A stretch of DNA of 13,516 nucleotides, taken from assembly GCA_023263825.1 (NCBI GenBank), contig JALQUJ010000099.1:1-13516 (forward strand). The letters are read 5' to 3'. Origin of the DNA: Porticoccus sp. Lineage in GTDB: Bacteria > Pseudomonadota > Gammaproteobacteria > Pseudomonadales > Porticoccaceae. Every line of letters starts with the position of its first letter. The first letter of the stretch is position 1. The position numbers and the translations under genes are program-made. Under the pieces are notes generated by a model. It did not search any database. It was not told the DNA's origin and was given only the letters and a program-made list of their open reading frames with translations. Positions 1-8,309 of this stretch are shown here, in pieces.

Positions 1-100
1 GTGACCACCGCCCAGCCGTGTAAAATCGCTGTTAGATTTATGTATTAAAAAATTATGAAAAAAGGCTGCCGAAAGTATTGCCAAATAGTTATAAACAGGC

Positions 101-112
101 GGCTTTAAAGCC
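101..112. promoter_or_regulatory. 12-base perfect palindrome upstream of smc
   Basis: GGCTTTAAAGCC is a perfect palindrome centred about 24 bases before the smc start codon. It could be an operator for a dimeric regulator or chance. The rest of bases 1-130 is AT-rich. It contains a short open tail (frame 1, stop at 46-48) that might be the end of an upstream gene, but I do not recognise it. No convincing -35/-10 pair was found for smc. Confidence 0.25.
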
Positions 113-130
113 AAAACCGAAGAGATTTTC

Positions 131-3100
131 ATGCGTCTAAAATGCATTAGACTGGCCGGATTCAAGTCCTTTGTGGATCCGACCACCGTTTCATTTCCCA
201 GTAACCTCTGTGCTGTTGTAGGGCCAAATGGTTGTGGGAAATCTAACATTATTGATGCGGTGCGCTGGGTGATGGGTGAAAGTTCCGCCAAGCATTTGCG
301 CGGCGAATCCATGACTGATGTGATTTTTAATGGCTCAGGCGGCAGGAAGCCTGTGGGCCAGGCGTCTATCGAACTCGTATTTGATAATTCTGACGGCAGT
401 CTCGGTGGTGAATATGCCAGTTGGAGTGAAATTTCCATCAAGCGAAAAGTCACTCGCGATAGCCAATCCAATTACTACCTTAATGGCAATAAATGCCGAC
501 GACGTGACATTACCGATATCTTTCTGGGAACAGGTTTAGGGCCGCGCAGCTACGCAATTATCGAACAGGGAATGATTTCTAATCTGATTGAGGCTAAGCC
601 CGATGAGTTGAGAGTTTATATTGAGGAAGCAGCCGGAATATCTAAATATAAAGAGCGGCGCAGTGTTACCGAAAACCGTATGCGTCGGACTCAGGAAAAC
701 CTGGAAAGACTCACGGATATTCGTGAGGAACTGGCTCGACAATTAAGCCGCCTTGAGCGTCAGGCTCAAGCAGCGGAAAAATACGCAGAATACAAAAAAG
801 AAGAACGCCAAAGTAAAGCAGAGCTACAGGCTTTAAGGTGGAGAGGGCTAGAGTTACAAGTCTCTGAATATCGAAAGTCCATTGGCGAACATGAGTTAAA
901 AGTTGAAGCGTTGGTAACAGAGCGGAGTGGTTGTGATACATCACTGGAGCGTTATCGAGAAGAATACACAAGCCTTGGCGATACCTTCAATGAAGTTCAA
1001 GGTAAGTATTACGCCATTGGTGCTGAGGTTGCCCGGATAGAGCAAGCTATTCAGCATATACAAGATCGAGCTCGTGAACTTGAACAAGACTTAGAGCAAA
1101 CAGAGCGCAACTTTGTCGAGTCAGAAGAGCATTTGCGAGCCGATCGTCAAAAGGCCAAGGCTTGGGAAGCTGAGTTGCAGGAAATACTGCCTGAACTGGA
1201 GAAAATAGAATCTGTTGAATCACTGTCTCAAGCAACGCTGGTTGAAGCCGAAGATGCGATGCAAAGTTGGCAAACGGCTTGGGATGAGTTTAACCAAAGT
1301 GCTTCAGAACCACGTCAACAGGCAGAAGTTCAGCAGTCACGTATTCAGCATTTGGAACAAGTGCTGCGCCGGTTAGCTGATCGTATTGAGAATATTCAAA
1401 CTGAACATCAAGGTTTAAGTGATAGCTCTTTGCAGGAAGAAATTGGTTTGCTACAAGAGCAACTGGCTGAGGTCGAACTTATTTCCGGTGAGAAAAAAGA
1501 TCACCTTGAGTCCATAACAAAGCAAATGGATCAAGCTCGGACGGAGGCACAACAATTAGATAGTCAGCTCGATAGTTCGAGAACTCAATTACAAACAATG
1601 CTAGGTCGCAAGGCTTCACTTGATGCATTACAACAGGCCGCATTGGGTGGAGAGGCAGACCAGCAACAATGGCTGCAAAACCATGGGTTGGAAAACAGCC
1701 CCAGATTAGCGGAAACACTCCAGGTTCAACCCGGTTGGGAAACAGCGGTAGAAACTGTTTTGGGTAGTTATTTGCAAGCAGTCTGTGTCGATGACCTAGG
1801 TAGTCTGGGGGAAAAGCTAGAGACTTTTACCAAAGGAGAACTGGTATTATTCGATACGGCTACAAGTTCGGGCTCTAATGCTAATGCGGTATCATCAACT
1901 GCTGAAGAGCTTGCCAATAAAATCCAATCCTCTCATTCCACTGTCATGTTGGGGGGGGTTTATGCTGTTGATGATCTAGCGGCTGCTCTAATTCTGAGAC
2001 AAAAATTAGCTCCTGGTGAGTCTGTTGTGACCAAAGAGGGCTTATGGCTGGGTGCAAATTGGTTGCGTGTGGCAAGGGATCAGGATGCTACGGCTGGTGT
2101 GCTTAAAAGGCGACAGGAACTGGAAACTCTGGAACAAGAGTTAGCCGGTTGCCGGTCAAATGTCAAGGGGTTGGAAGAGCAAAAAAATACACAGGAAGAA
2201 CAGCTGTGTAACTTGGAAGCAGAGCGTGAAACTGTGAGTAGTGAAGTTGCCGAGCAGCAGCGACAGTATGCGGAGTTGCGGTCAAAACTCAGTGCAGACC
2301 AAATGCAGGTGGAGCAATTTGCAGCTCGACGTGAGCGGGCAGAAAGCGAGCTAAATGAAGCAAAACAGCAACAACAGCAAGAGCAGGAAAGCCTGGCTGA
2401 AGCCCGGCAGTTACTGTCTGATGCCATTGAAATTATGGAGCAAGATACCCAGCAGCGTGAAGGTTTATTAAAGCAGCGGGATGAGGCACGTGCTGTATTG
2501 GACCAAGCTCGTCAAAGTGCTCGCCACGATCGTGATCGTAAACATGAACTGGCGATGCGTGAAAAATCGGTCAGTACGCAGTTGCAATCTATTCTTGAAG
2601 GCATTGGGCGGTTGGAGGTTCAGGTTACACGTTTGCAGGAGCGTAGGGAGCAACTGCGAGAAACCTTTAAGCAGGATGAAGACCCAACCCTGGAATTAAA
2701 AGATCAACTTGCAGAGCAGTTAGAAGTCAGATTAACCGCAGAGAAAGCATTGGGTGAGGCTAGAAAGGCAGTAGAATCAGTTGAGCATAAAATGCGTGAA
2801 GTTGAGTTGCGTCGCAATGCGTTGGAACAAGATACACAGGAGCAGCGTTCTAAATTGGAACAGCAACGATTGGCTGCTCAAGATTTAGAAACCCGTAATA
2901 AAACCATCGTAGAGCAAATCAGTGAGCACGGTTTTGAGCTTGAAAGTTTACTCGCAACTTTGCCAGAAGAGGCTGATCTTACTGAATGGGAGCAAGCACT
3001 GGAACGTATAGGTAATCGCATTCAGCGATTAGGCCCAATCAATCTTGCCGCTATTGATGAATATAAAATTGAGTCTGAGCGTAAAGAGTATCTGGATACC

Positions 3101-3643
3101 CAGAACACAGAACTACAAGAGGCCCTTGAAACCCTGGAAAATGCGATTCGCAAAATTGACAAGGAAACTCGAACCCGCTTTAAAGAAACATTCGATTTAA
3201 TTAATACGTCATTACAAGAATTGTTCCCTAAACTCTTTGGTGGTGGCCATGCCTATTTGGAATTGACGGGTGATGATCTTCTGGATACTGGTGTGACAAT
3301 TATGGCTCGCCCTCCAGGCAAGAAAAACACGACAGTTCACTTGCTGTCAGGTGGTGAGAAAGCATTAACTGCAATTGCTTTGGTCTTTTCAATTTTCCAC
3401 CTAAACCCGGCACCTTTTTGTATGCTGGATGAGGTGGATGCGCCATTGGATGATGCCAACGTAGGTAGGTATGCGCGGATGGTTGAAGAAATGTCGGAAA
3501 AAGTGCAATTTATTTATATTTCTCACAACAAAATTGCTATGGAAATGGCTAACCAGCTTATGGGGGTCACTATGCATGAGGCTGGAGTCTCCCGACTGGT
3601 CAGTGTTGATGTTAACCAGGCAGTTGAATTGGCTGAAGCTTAA
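131..3643 (+). CDS. smc: Chromosome segregation protein SMC
   Basis: SMC is the ATPase core of the bacterial condensin (SMC-ScpA-ScpB), which compacts and helps separate newly replicated chromosomes. At 1170 residues the protein is full length. The N-terminal ATPase half carries Walker A GPNGCGKS at residues 31-38. A long coiled coil follows (about 170-505), then a globular hinge (about 510-660), then a returning coiled coil (about 665-1010). The C-terminal ATPase half has the ABC signature LLSGGEKA near residue 1071 and Walker B FCMLDE at 1096-1101, with catalytic Glu1101. The ATG is preceded by a modest ribosome site (GAAGAG, 6 bases away). smc-zipA-ligA is the order found in Pseudomonas, and presence of SMC argues against a MukB-using enteric or Vibrio. 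A run of eight G lies in the hinge-coding part (1951-1958). Identification is certain by family. Confidence 0.98.
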   Translation: MRLKCIRLAGFKSFVDPTTVSFPSNLCAVVGPNGCGKSNIIDAVRWVMGESSAKHLRGESMTDVIFNGSGGRKPVGQASIELVFDNSDGSLGGEYASWSEISIKRKVTRDSQSNYYLNGNKCRRRDITDIFLGTGLGPRSYAIIEQGMISNLIEAKPDELRVYIEEAAGISKYKERRSVTENRMRRTQENLERLTDIREELARQLSRLERQAQAAEKYAEYKKEERQSKAELQALRWRGLELQVSEYRKSIGEHELKVEALVTERSGCDTSLERYREEYTSLGDTFNEVQGKYYAIGAEVARIEQAIQHIQDRARELEQDLEQTERNFVESEEHLRADRQKAKAWEAELQEILPELEKIESVESLSQATLVEAEDAMQSWQTAWDEFNQSASEPRQQAEVQQSRIQHLEQVLRRLADRIENIQTEHQGLSDSSLQEEIGLLQEQLAEVELISGEKKDHLESITKQMDQARTEAQQLDSQLDSSRTQLQTMLGRKASLDALQQAALGGEADQQQWLQNHGLENSPRLAETLQVQPGWETAVETVLGSYLQAVCVDDLGSLGEKLETFTKGELVLFDTATSSGSNANAVSSTAEELANKIQSSHSTVMLGGVYAVDDLAAALILRQKLAPGESVVTKEGLWLGANWLRVARDQDATAGVLKRRQELETLEQELAGCRSNVKGLEEQKNTQEEQLCNLEAERETVSSEVAEQQRQYAELRSKLSADQMQVEQFAARRERAESELNEAKQQQQQEQESLAEARQLLSDAIEIMEQDTQQREGLLKQRDEARAVLDQARQSARHDRDRKHELAMREKSVSTQLQSILEGIGRLEVQVTRLQERREQLRETFKQDEDPTLELKDQLAEQLEVRLTAEKALGEARKAVESVEHKMREVELRRNALEQDTQEQRSKLEQQRLAAQDLETRNKTIVEQISEHGFELESLLATLPEEADLTEWEQALERIGNRIQRLGPINLAAIDEYKIESERKEYLDTQNTELQEALETLENAIRKIDKETRTRFKETFDLINTSLQELFPKLFGGGHAYLELTGDDLLDTGVTIMARPPGKKNTTVHLLSGGEKALTAIALVFSIFHLNPAPFCMLDEVDAPLDDANVGRYARMVEEMSEKVQFIYISHNKIAMEMANQLMGVTMHEAGVSRLVSVDVNQAVELAEA

Positions 3644-3660
3644 GGGTAGATGCAGCACTG

Positions 3661-3690
3661 TTAACCCAATAACAGCCGTTGCCGGGTTAA
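3661..3690. repeat. 30-base inverted repeat, copy 1, just after smc
   Basis: TTAACCC at 3661-3667 pairs with GGGTTAA at 3684-3690, with an inner AAC/GTT pair. It starts 17 bases after the smc stop codon and may act as a 3' end or processing stem. No T-run follows, so it is not a canonical intrinsic terminator. It matches the inverted repeat at 3803-3832 at 22 of 30 positions. Confidence 0.55.
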
Positions 3691-3799
3691 TACTAAAAAT
3701 ATTGTTAATGTAATTGGATTAGGTATCTGTTTTAAGTAACTGATAGATAAGGTATATTTATATTACAGTACTAGATAGTTTAAACAGTACTGAGTTTAA

Positions 3800-3836
3800 C
3801 TATTAACTCGGCAACTATTGTTGCTGGGTTAAATAG
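3800..3836. repeat. Long AT-rich stem-loop, copy 2 of the inverted repeat
   Basis: A 13-base-pair stem (3803-3815 with 3820-3832, two G-T pairs) closes a TATT loop. It extends three more pairs (3800-3802 with 3834-3836) past one bulged A. The 30-base core matches 3661-3690 at 22 of 30 positions and keeps the same outer arms. It lies directly before the GC-rich stem-loops at 3838-3928. Confidence 0.6.
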
Positions 3837-3837
3837 T

Positions 3838-3970
3838 GCAGCACACGGGCGTGCTGCCGATGGCTGAAAGCCATCGCGAGTCCAGAAAACCAAGGGGTTT
3901 CACGCAACGCCGCCAGGTTTTTCTGGACGATAATGAAATACGTTAGGACAACCTGTTTCATTGCCAGGTT
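3838..3970 (+). ncRNA. Candidate structured RNA: consecutive stem-loops between smc and zipA
   Basis: Four stems follow one another without coding potential. GCAGCAC/GTGCTGC (3838-3844 with 3851-3857, six-base loop) directly abuts CGATGGCT/AGCCATCG (3858-3865 with 3869-3876, GAA loop). Next is a 12-pair stem with one bulge, GTCCAGAAAACC (3880-3891) with 3916-3928, enclosing a 24-base loop. Last is AACCTG/CAGGTT (3950-3955 with 3965-3970), ending 33 bases before zipA. The whole smc-zipA gap (3644-4003) holds no gene I can support. The element could be a 5' leader or attenuator for zipA, a small RNA, or a REP-like repetitive element. It fits no riboswitch class that I recognise. The strand is assumed from the flanking genes. 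Confidence 0.4.
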
Positions 3971-4003
3971 AATAGTTTAGATAAAGGGTAGGTGTGGTAG
4001 TCG

Positions 4004-4852
4004 ATGGAATTTGGTGCTCGAGAAATGATGATTGCTTTAGGCGCATTGGTTGCACTGGCCATTATGCTTGATGTCATTCGTCGCATTCGTAATGCCCGCT
4101 ATGAAAAAATACATATGCCCCGCCGTAAACAGCTCATCTTTGATGACGATGAAGAGTTTGATGAATTTGGCAGTGAGCTTCCCAGTGGTGGGGCCAGGGT
4201 TGTTAGTTACCGGGGTGATGAAGATATAGAAGAAGTAGGAAAAACTGTCCGTGAACGGGCAGAAGCCAACAAACCGAAATTATCGGTACCTATTACTGAG
4301 CCAGAACAATCAAGTTTTAATTTAGATGAGCCTGCTGAGTCCCAGAGTTTATCAGGAGAGGGTAAAAGATCATTAGAAGATCAAGCGCCTTCACCAGCAA
4401 AGAGGACCGAGAGTGGCCAAGTTCCTGTAGCCAGTGTGGTGGTGCTGCATTTAATGGCTAAAGAGGGTAAATTTTTCCAGGGCGAGGAGCTGTTGGAGGC
4501 CTTGTTAAAACAAGGCTTGCGTTATGGCTCCATGAAGATTTTTCACCGCCATGAAGAAGAAGGTGCAGGCCCTGTGATTTATAGCGTGGCTAATTCTGTC
4601 AATCCCGGTACCTTTGATTTAAAAAATATGGATCAGCTAACGACGCCTGGTATCAGCCTCTTTTTTGCCATGGAAGATGTGTCAGACCCGGCCGAGACGC
4701 TGGAGAGTTTGTTTAACTCTGCGAAACAAATAGCAGCTGATCTTGATGGTGAATTAAAAGACGAAAGCCGCAGTATCATTACTCGACAAACTGAAGAACA
4801 TTATCGCCAAAGAGTTGTCGATTTTAGTCGAGCCCAGTTGTCCAATATTTAA
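4004..4852 (+). CDS. zipA: Cell division protein ZipA
   Basis: ZipA anchors FtsZ filaments to the inner membrane at mid-cell early in division. The 282-residue protein has the family layout. A single N-terminal membrane helix (about residues 7-24) is followed by a basic patch (RRIRNARYEK). Then comes a charged, Pro/Ser-rich linker (about 40-140), and a C-terminal FtsZ-binding domain (about 142-280) beginning near VASVVVLHLMA and including GPVIYSVANSVNPGTFDL. Length is within the normal range, as the linker varies between species. The start is supported by a purine-rich GGTAGGTGTGG just upstream, and the first in-frame codons before it include a stop. It sits between smc and ligA, as in Pseudomonas. 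The unusually long structured gap before it suggests its own promoter or leader. Confidence 0.95.
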   Translation: MEFGAREMMIALGALVALAIMLDVIRRIRNARYEKIHMPRRKQLIFDDDEEFDEFGSELPSGGARVVSYRGDEDIEEVGKTVRERAEANKPKLSVPITEPEQSSFNLDEPAESQSLSGEGKRSLEDQAPSPAKRTESGQVPVASVVVLHLMAKEGKFFQGEELLEALLKQGLRYGSMKIFHRHEEEGAGPVIYSVANSVNPGTFDLKNMDQLTTPGISLFFAMEDVSDPAETLESLFNSAKQIAADLDGELKDESRSIITRQTEEHYRQRVVDFSRAQLSNI

Positions 4853-4943
4853 GTAGGTAAAGTAAGCTGGGTAGGTTCTCTAGCCTCGGTGGTTCTGTAG
4901 GTTTATTATCAAACAGGTCTGGGATATAGCTGGAATTTAAATA

Positions 4944-6992
4944 ATGGAAGAAATTGACCAGTCTATCCTAGCGGAAGCTGCGAACCTAAGAGAGCAGCTA
5001 AATCGTCACAATCACCTCTACTATGTTCTTGATGCCCCTTCAATTCCTGATGCTGAATATGATCGCTTGCTAAGGCTGCTCCAAAAACTTGAAGCAGACT
5101 ATCCTTCGTTGCAGACACCTGATTCTCCCACCCAGCGGGTAGGAGGGGAGCCACTTAAAGAATTTGATTCAGTGGTTCACGAAGTTCCAATGCTATCCCT
5201 GGATAATGCATTTAGTGATGATGAATTGTTGGAATTTCATAGAAAGACAACAGAGCGTCTTAAGTTGCCCGGACCTTTTTCCTATATATGTGAACCAAAG
5301 TTGGATGGTGTCGCAGTCAGTCTGCTGTACCAAAATGGTATTTTGATCCGTGGAGCTACCCGAGGAGATGGTTTTACCGGAGAAGATATCACTGAAAATG
5401 TACGCACGATAAATTCAATTCCTTTAAAGCTTCAAACTGATCATCCTCCTGAGCTGTTAGAAGTGCGGGGCGAAATTTATCTGCCAAAAGCAGGCTTTGA
5501 AAAACTAAACCGAGAGGCCGTGGCAGCCGAGGAAAAACAGTTTGTGAATCCAAGGAATGCAGCTGCGGGTAGTCTTCGTCAATTAGACTCGAAAATTACA
5601 GCTTCCAGACCCTTGGAGATGGCAGCGTATAGCCTGGGCCAAATTGTCGGTGAAGACCTGTCAGAAAAAGGTCAATTGGTGACTCACTCTGGAACATTAG
5701 CCATGCTAAAGCAGTGGGGGTTTTTGATTAACCCCCATATGGAGGTCGCAACTGATATTAAGGGTTGCTTAGGTTACTACCAAAAAATGTCTGTCCTTCG
5801 AAATCAACTGCCTTATGAAATCGACGGTATCGTTTACAAAGTTGATGATCTTTCCCTTCAGCAGCGATTGGGGTTTGTTGCCAGAGCGCCACGTTGGGCT
5901 ATCGCTAGAAAATTTCCTGCGCAAGAAGAAATGACGCGTCTTGTCGGTGTGGAGTTTCAGGTAGGTCGTACAGGTGCTGTTACTCCTGTAGCAAGGCTTC
6001 AACCTGTATTTGTGGGTGGTGTGACGGTGAGCAATGCCACATTACACAATCAGGATGAGGTGAAGCGCTTGGGGGTACAAGTAGGTGACACGGTTATTGT
6101 CCGCCGGGCGGGTGATGTAATTCCTCAAGTTGTAAAAGTCGTATTGGAAAAGCGCCCAGAAAATGCCCAAAAAATCGTATTTCCTGACCATTGTCCCGTT
6201 TGTCACTCTCCGGTGGAAAAGGTGGAAGGGGAGGCTGTATCCCGCTGTTCTGGTGGCCTTGTTTGTTCGGCACAACGTAAGCAGGCGATCAAGCACTACG
6301 CTTCTCGCAAGGCAATGGATATTGAAGGTTTGGGCGATAAGCTGGTAGAGCAACTGGTGGATCAGGAATTAATTCATTCCGTTGAAGACTTGTATCAGCT
6401 TGAGATTGAGCAGTTAGCCAATTTGGAGAGAATGGGTAAAAAATCAGCTGAAAACTTATTGTTAGCTTTGGATAAAACCAAGTCTACTACCTTGCCTCGT
6501 TTTCTTTATGCCCTTGGAATTCGCGAAGTGGGGGAGGCAACCGCACGATCCCTTGCCAAACATTTTGGTGAGTTATCGGCGTTGCAAGTAGCATCACAGG
6601 AAGAGTTACAAGAGGTACCAGATGTGGGCCCGATTGTTGCTCACTTTGTCCATGAGTTTTTTAACCAGGAAGATAATTTGAAAGTTATTGAGGGGCTATG
6701 TCATTGCGGTGTTCATTGGCCAGCCCTAGAGGCAGATAACGATAATGCGCTTCCACTATCCGGACAAACCTGGGTCCTTACTGGCACGATGGAGGTGATG
6801 GGGCGTTCTGAAGCGAAAGAAAAGTTACAGCTTTTGGGTGCCAAAGTGTCAGGCAGCGTCTCTGCTAAAACAGATTGTGTTGTCGCCGGTCCCGGTGCTG
6901 GTTCAAAATTGAAAAAGGCCCAGGAGCTTCAGATCTCTATATTGGATGAGTCTGCCTTTTTGGATTTGTTGAAAGACAATAATTTGTTTTGA
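4944..6992 (+). CDS. ligA: NAD+-dependent DNA ligase LigA
   Basis: LigA seals nicks in duplex DNA during replication (Okazaki fragments) and repair, using NAD+ to adenylate an active-site lysine. The sequence shows the Ia domain (HNHLYYVLDAPSIPDAEYD, about 22-40), then the adenylation motif KLDG with catalytic Lys119. An OB-fold region follows, with a four-cysteine zinc site at Cys417, Cys420, Cys435 and Cys441 (the same spacing as in E. coli). Helix-hairpin-helix repeats come next, and a C-terminal BRCT domain (about 605-682). At 682 residues it is full length and looks intact. The ribosome site is weak (GGA about nine bases upstream). The 91-base gap after zipA has three GTAGGT copies but no recognisable terminator, so read-through from zipA is plausible. 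Confidence 0.98.
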   Translation: MEEIDQSILAEAANLREQLNRHNHLYYVLDAPSIPDAEYDRLLRLLQKLEADYPSLQTPDSPTQRVGGEPLKEFDSVVHEVPMLSLDNAFSDDELLEFHRKTTERLKLPGPFSYICEPKLDGVAVSLLYQNGILIRGATRGDGFTGEDITENVRTINSIPLKLQTDHPPELLEVRGEIYLPKAGFEKLNREAVAAEEKQFVNPRNAAAGSLRQLDSKITASRPLEMAAYSLGQIVGEDLSEKGQLVTHSGTLAMLKQWGFLINPHMEVATDIKGCLGYYQKMSVLRNQLPYEIDGIVYKVDDLSLQQRLGFVARAPRWAIARKFPAQEEMTRLVGVEFQVGRTGAVTPVARLQPVFVGGVTVSNATLHNQDEVKRLGVQVGDTVIVRRAGDVIPQVVKVVLEKRPENAQKIVFPDHCPVCHSPVEKVEGEAVSRCSGGLVCSAQRKQAIKHYASRKAMDIEGLGDKLVEQLVDQELIHSVEDLYQLEIEQLANLERMGKKSAENLLLALDKTKSTTLPRFLYALGIREVGEATARSLAKHFGELSALQVASQEELQEVPDVGPIVAHFVHEFFNQEDNLKVIEGLCHCGVHWPALEADNDNALPLSGQTWVLTGTMEVMGRSEAKEKLQLLGAKVSGSVSAKTDCVVAGPGAGSKLKKAQELQISILDESAFLDLLKDNNLF

Positions 6993-7010
6993 CCTGTGAA
7001 TAATTGAGTC

Positions 7011-8249
7011 ATGCAAACAATAGTCGATAGTTCTTCCAGTAATAACTCAGTGGGCAATTTCAAGACTTACTTGGGTGGTGTGGGCGCAAGTTCCCTGGCT
7101 CAAGGGCTGCAAATTGTTATTTTCCCATGGTTGTTGGTGGGTATTCTGAATGAAACAGCCCTTCGTGTTGGCTATGCACAGATGGCGCTAATGCTTCCTC
7201 AATTATTTTTTATTCTCTTGGGTGGTGTAGTGTCGGATAACCGACACCTTGGGCACCATTTGTTCCGGTTGTATCTGTTTTATTGTGCACCCTGTTTCGT
7301 ATTGTTGATTGCCATATGGCAAGGGTATTTGTCATTTGGTTTGATGCTATTGTTTGGTGTTTGTTTTGGCACGGTGACGGCATTTATTCAGCCGGCGAGA
7401 GAAAGCCTGTTATCTCAGGTGGCAGACACACAGCTACAGCGGGCTGTGGCAAAAGCTTCTTTTATTCAATTTTCAGCACAGAGCGTAGGAATTATTCTTG
7501 CGGGTTATTTGGATCAGGTAGGTTTGTATAGCCTGATCATTCTTCAAATTGTCTTTTTGCTTTGTTCCGGATGGTTGCTTCGTCAATGTTTAAGTTCTGT
7601 CCCGGGTACCGATGGAGAGCGGAAAAAATCTACCTGGAAGGATATGACGACAGGTTTGAACCTCGTTAGGGAAGATGTGCGACTACGTCATCTGATGATG
7701 GTAGTTGCAGCAACAGGGTTTCTGGGGTTTGGGCTCTATTTGGTCGCCATGCCGATTTTGACCAGAGAAATCTATCATGAGGGTGCAGCATTTTTTGCCT
7801 GGATACAGTTTAGTTTTATGTTTGGTGTGATCCTATCTAATGTCTATATTATTCGTTTTGTCGGCAGGTTTACCCAGCCTGGCCGGGCACTGATTATTAG
7901 TTTGTTGCTAAGAGGTGGCTTTTTGGTTGCCATTGCTATGCATCCTCCTGCGTGGCTTTTGTTTACATTGGTTCTTCTTTGGGGTGGCGCATCGGGTGTA
8001 GCGATGATGCTGGGGCGCTCAATGACCCATGAAGAGTCTCCTCAACCCTATCGTGCTCGAGTCGTTTCTATTTATCAGTTGGCATTGTTTGGTGCTGCGC
8101 CCATAGGGGCTTGGGTAAGTGGTCATACCATTACGGCGATTGGTGTATTGCCTGCTATTGCTGTACTGGGTGGTTTGACAATGTTGGCGGCAGTGATTGC
8201 TATCCTTTTTAGTGCATTATGGAAGCCGGTAAAGTTGGCCAGCATTTGA
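7011..8249 (+). CDS. Major facilitator superfamily transporter, EntS-like (MFS_3) group
   Basis: This is a 412-residue, about twelve-helix inner-membrane transporter. The sequence TAFIQPARESLLSQVA, near residue 125 between helices 4 and 5, is typical of the MFS_3 group that includes the enterobactin exporter EntS and several drug exporters. The usual loop 2-3 motif is present in altered form (GGVVSDNRHLG, keeping the Asp). A hydrophilic central loop (about 195-220) separates the two halves, and both look complete. It begins 18 bases after the ligA stop with no clear ribosome site, so it is probably transcribed with ligA and may be translated at low level. The substrate cannot be told from sequence, and no siderophore or antibiotic genes lie nearby. 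Export by proton antiport is the family expectation. Confidence 0.85.
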   Translation: MQTIVDSSSSNNSVGNFKTYLGGVGASSLAQGLQIVIFPWLLVGILNETALRVGYAQMALMLPQLFFILLGGVVSDNRHLGHHLFRLYLFYCAPCFVLLIAIWQGYLSFGLMLLFGVCFGTVTAFIQPARESLLSQVADTQLQRAVAKASFIQFSAQSVGIILAGYLDQVGLYSLIILQIVFLLCSGWLLRQCLSSVPGTDGERKKSTWKDMTTGLNLVREDVRLRHLMMVVAATGFLGFGLYLVAMPILTREIYHEGAAFFAWIQFSFMFGVILSNVYIIRFVGRFTQPGRALIISLLLRGGFLVAIAMHPPAWLLFTLVLLWGGASGVAMMLGRSMTHEESPQPYRARVVSIYQLALFGAAPIGAWVSGHTITAIGVLPAIAVLGGLTMLAAVIAILFSALWKPVKLASI

Positions 8250-8309
8250 TCTCGTAGTGTTAACAGCTCTGATTGGTGTATTCCCGTTGTTATTTATTTC
8301 TCCACGCGT

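Noticed and set aside
2080..2427. 115-codon Cys/Ser-rich minus-strand ORF
   Set aside because: It is the antisense of a Gln-, Ala- and Leu-rich coiled-coil stretch of smc. The cysteine run simply mirrors CAG/CAA-type codons, and no start site or family supports it.
3838..3970. Known riboswitch (cyclic di-GMP, glycine, cobalamin or fluoride type)
   Set aside because: The loops and junctions do not show the conserved core sequences of these classes; only a general likeness of adjacent hairpins remains.
3942..3974. Integron attC-like site (GTTAGGACAAC with a downstream inverted repeat)
   Set aside because: The matching R' and R'' boxes and the imperfect-palindrome layout are missing, and there is no integrase or cassette array.
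8250..8309. Intrinsic terminator between the exporter and the methyltransferase gene
   Set aside because: No stem of more than a few pairs followed by a T-run was visible in this 60-base convergent gap.
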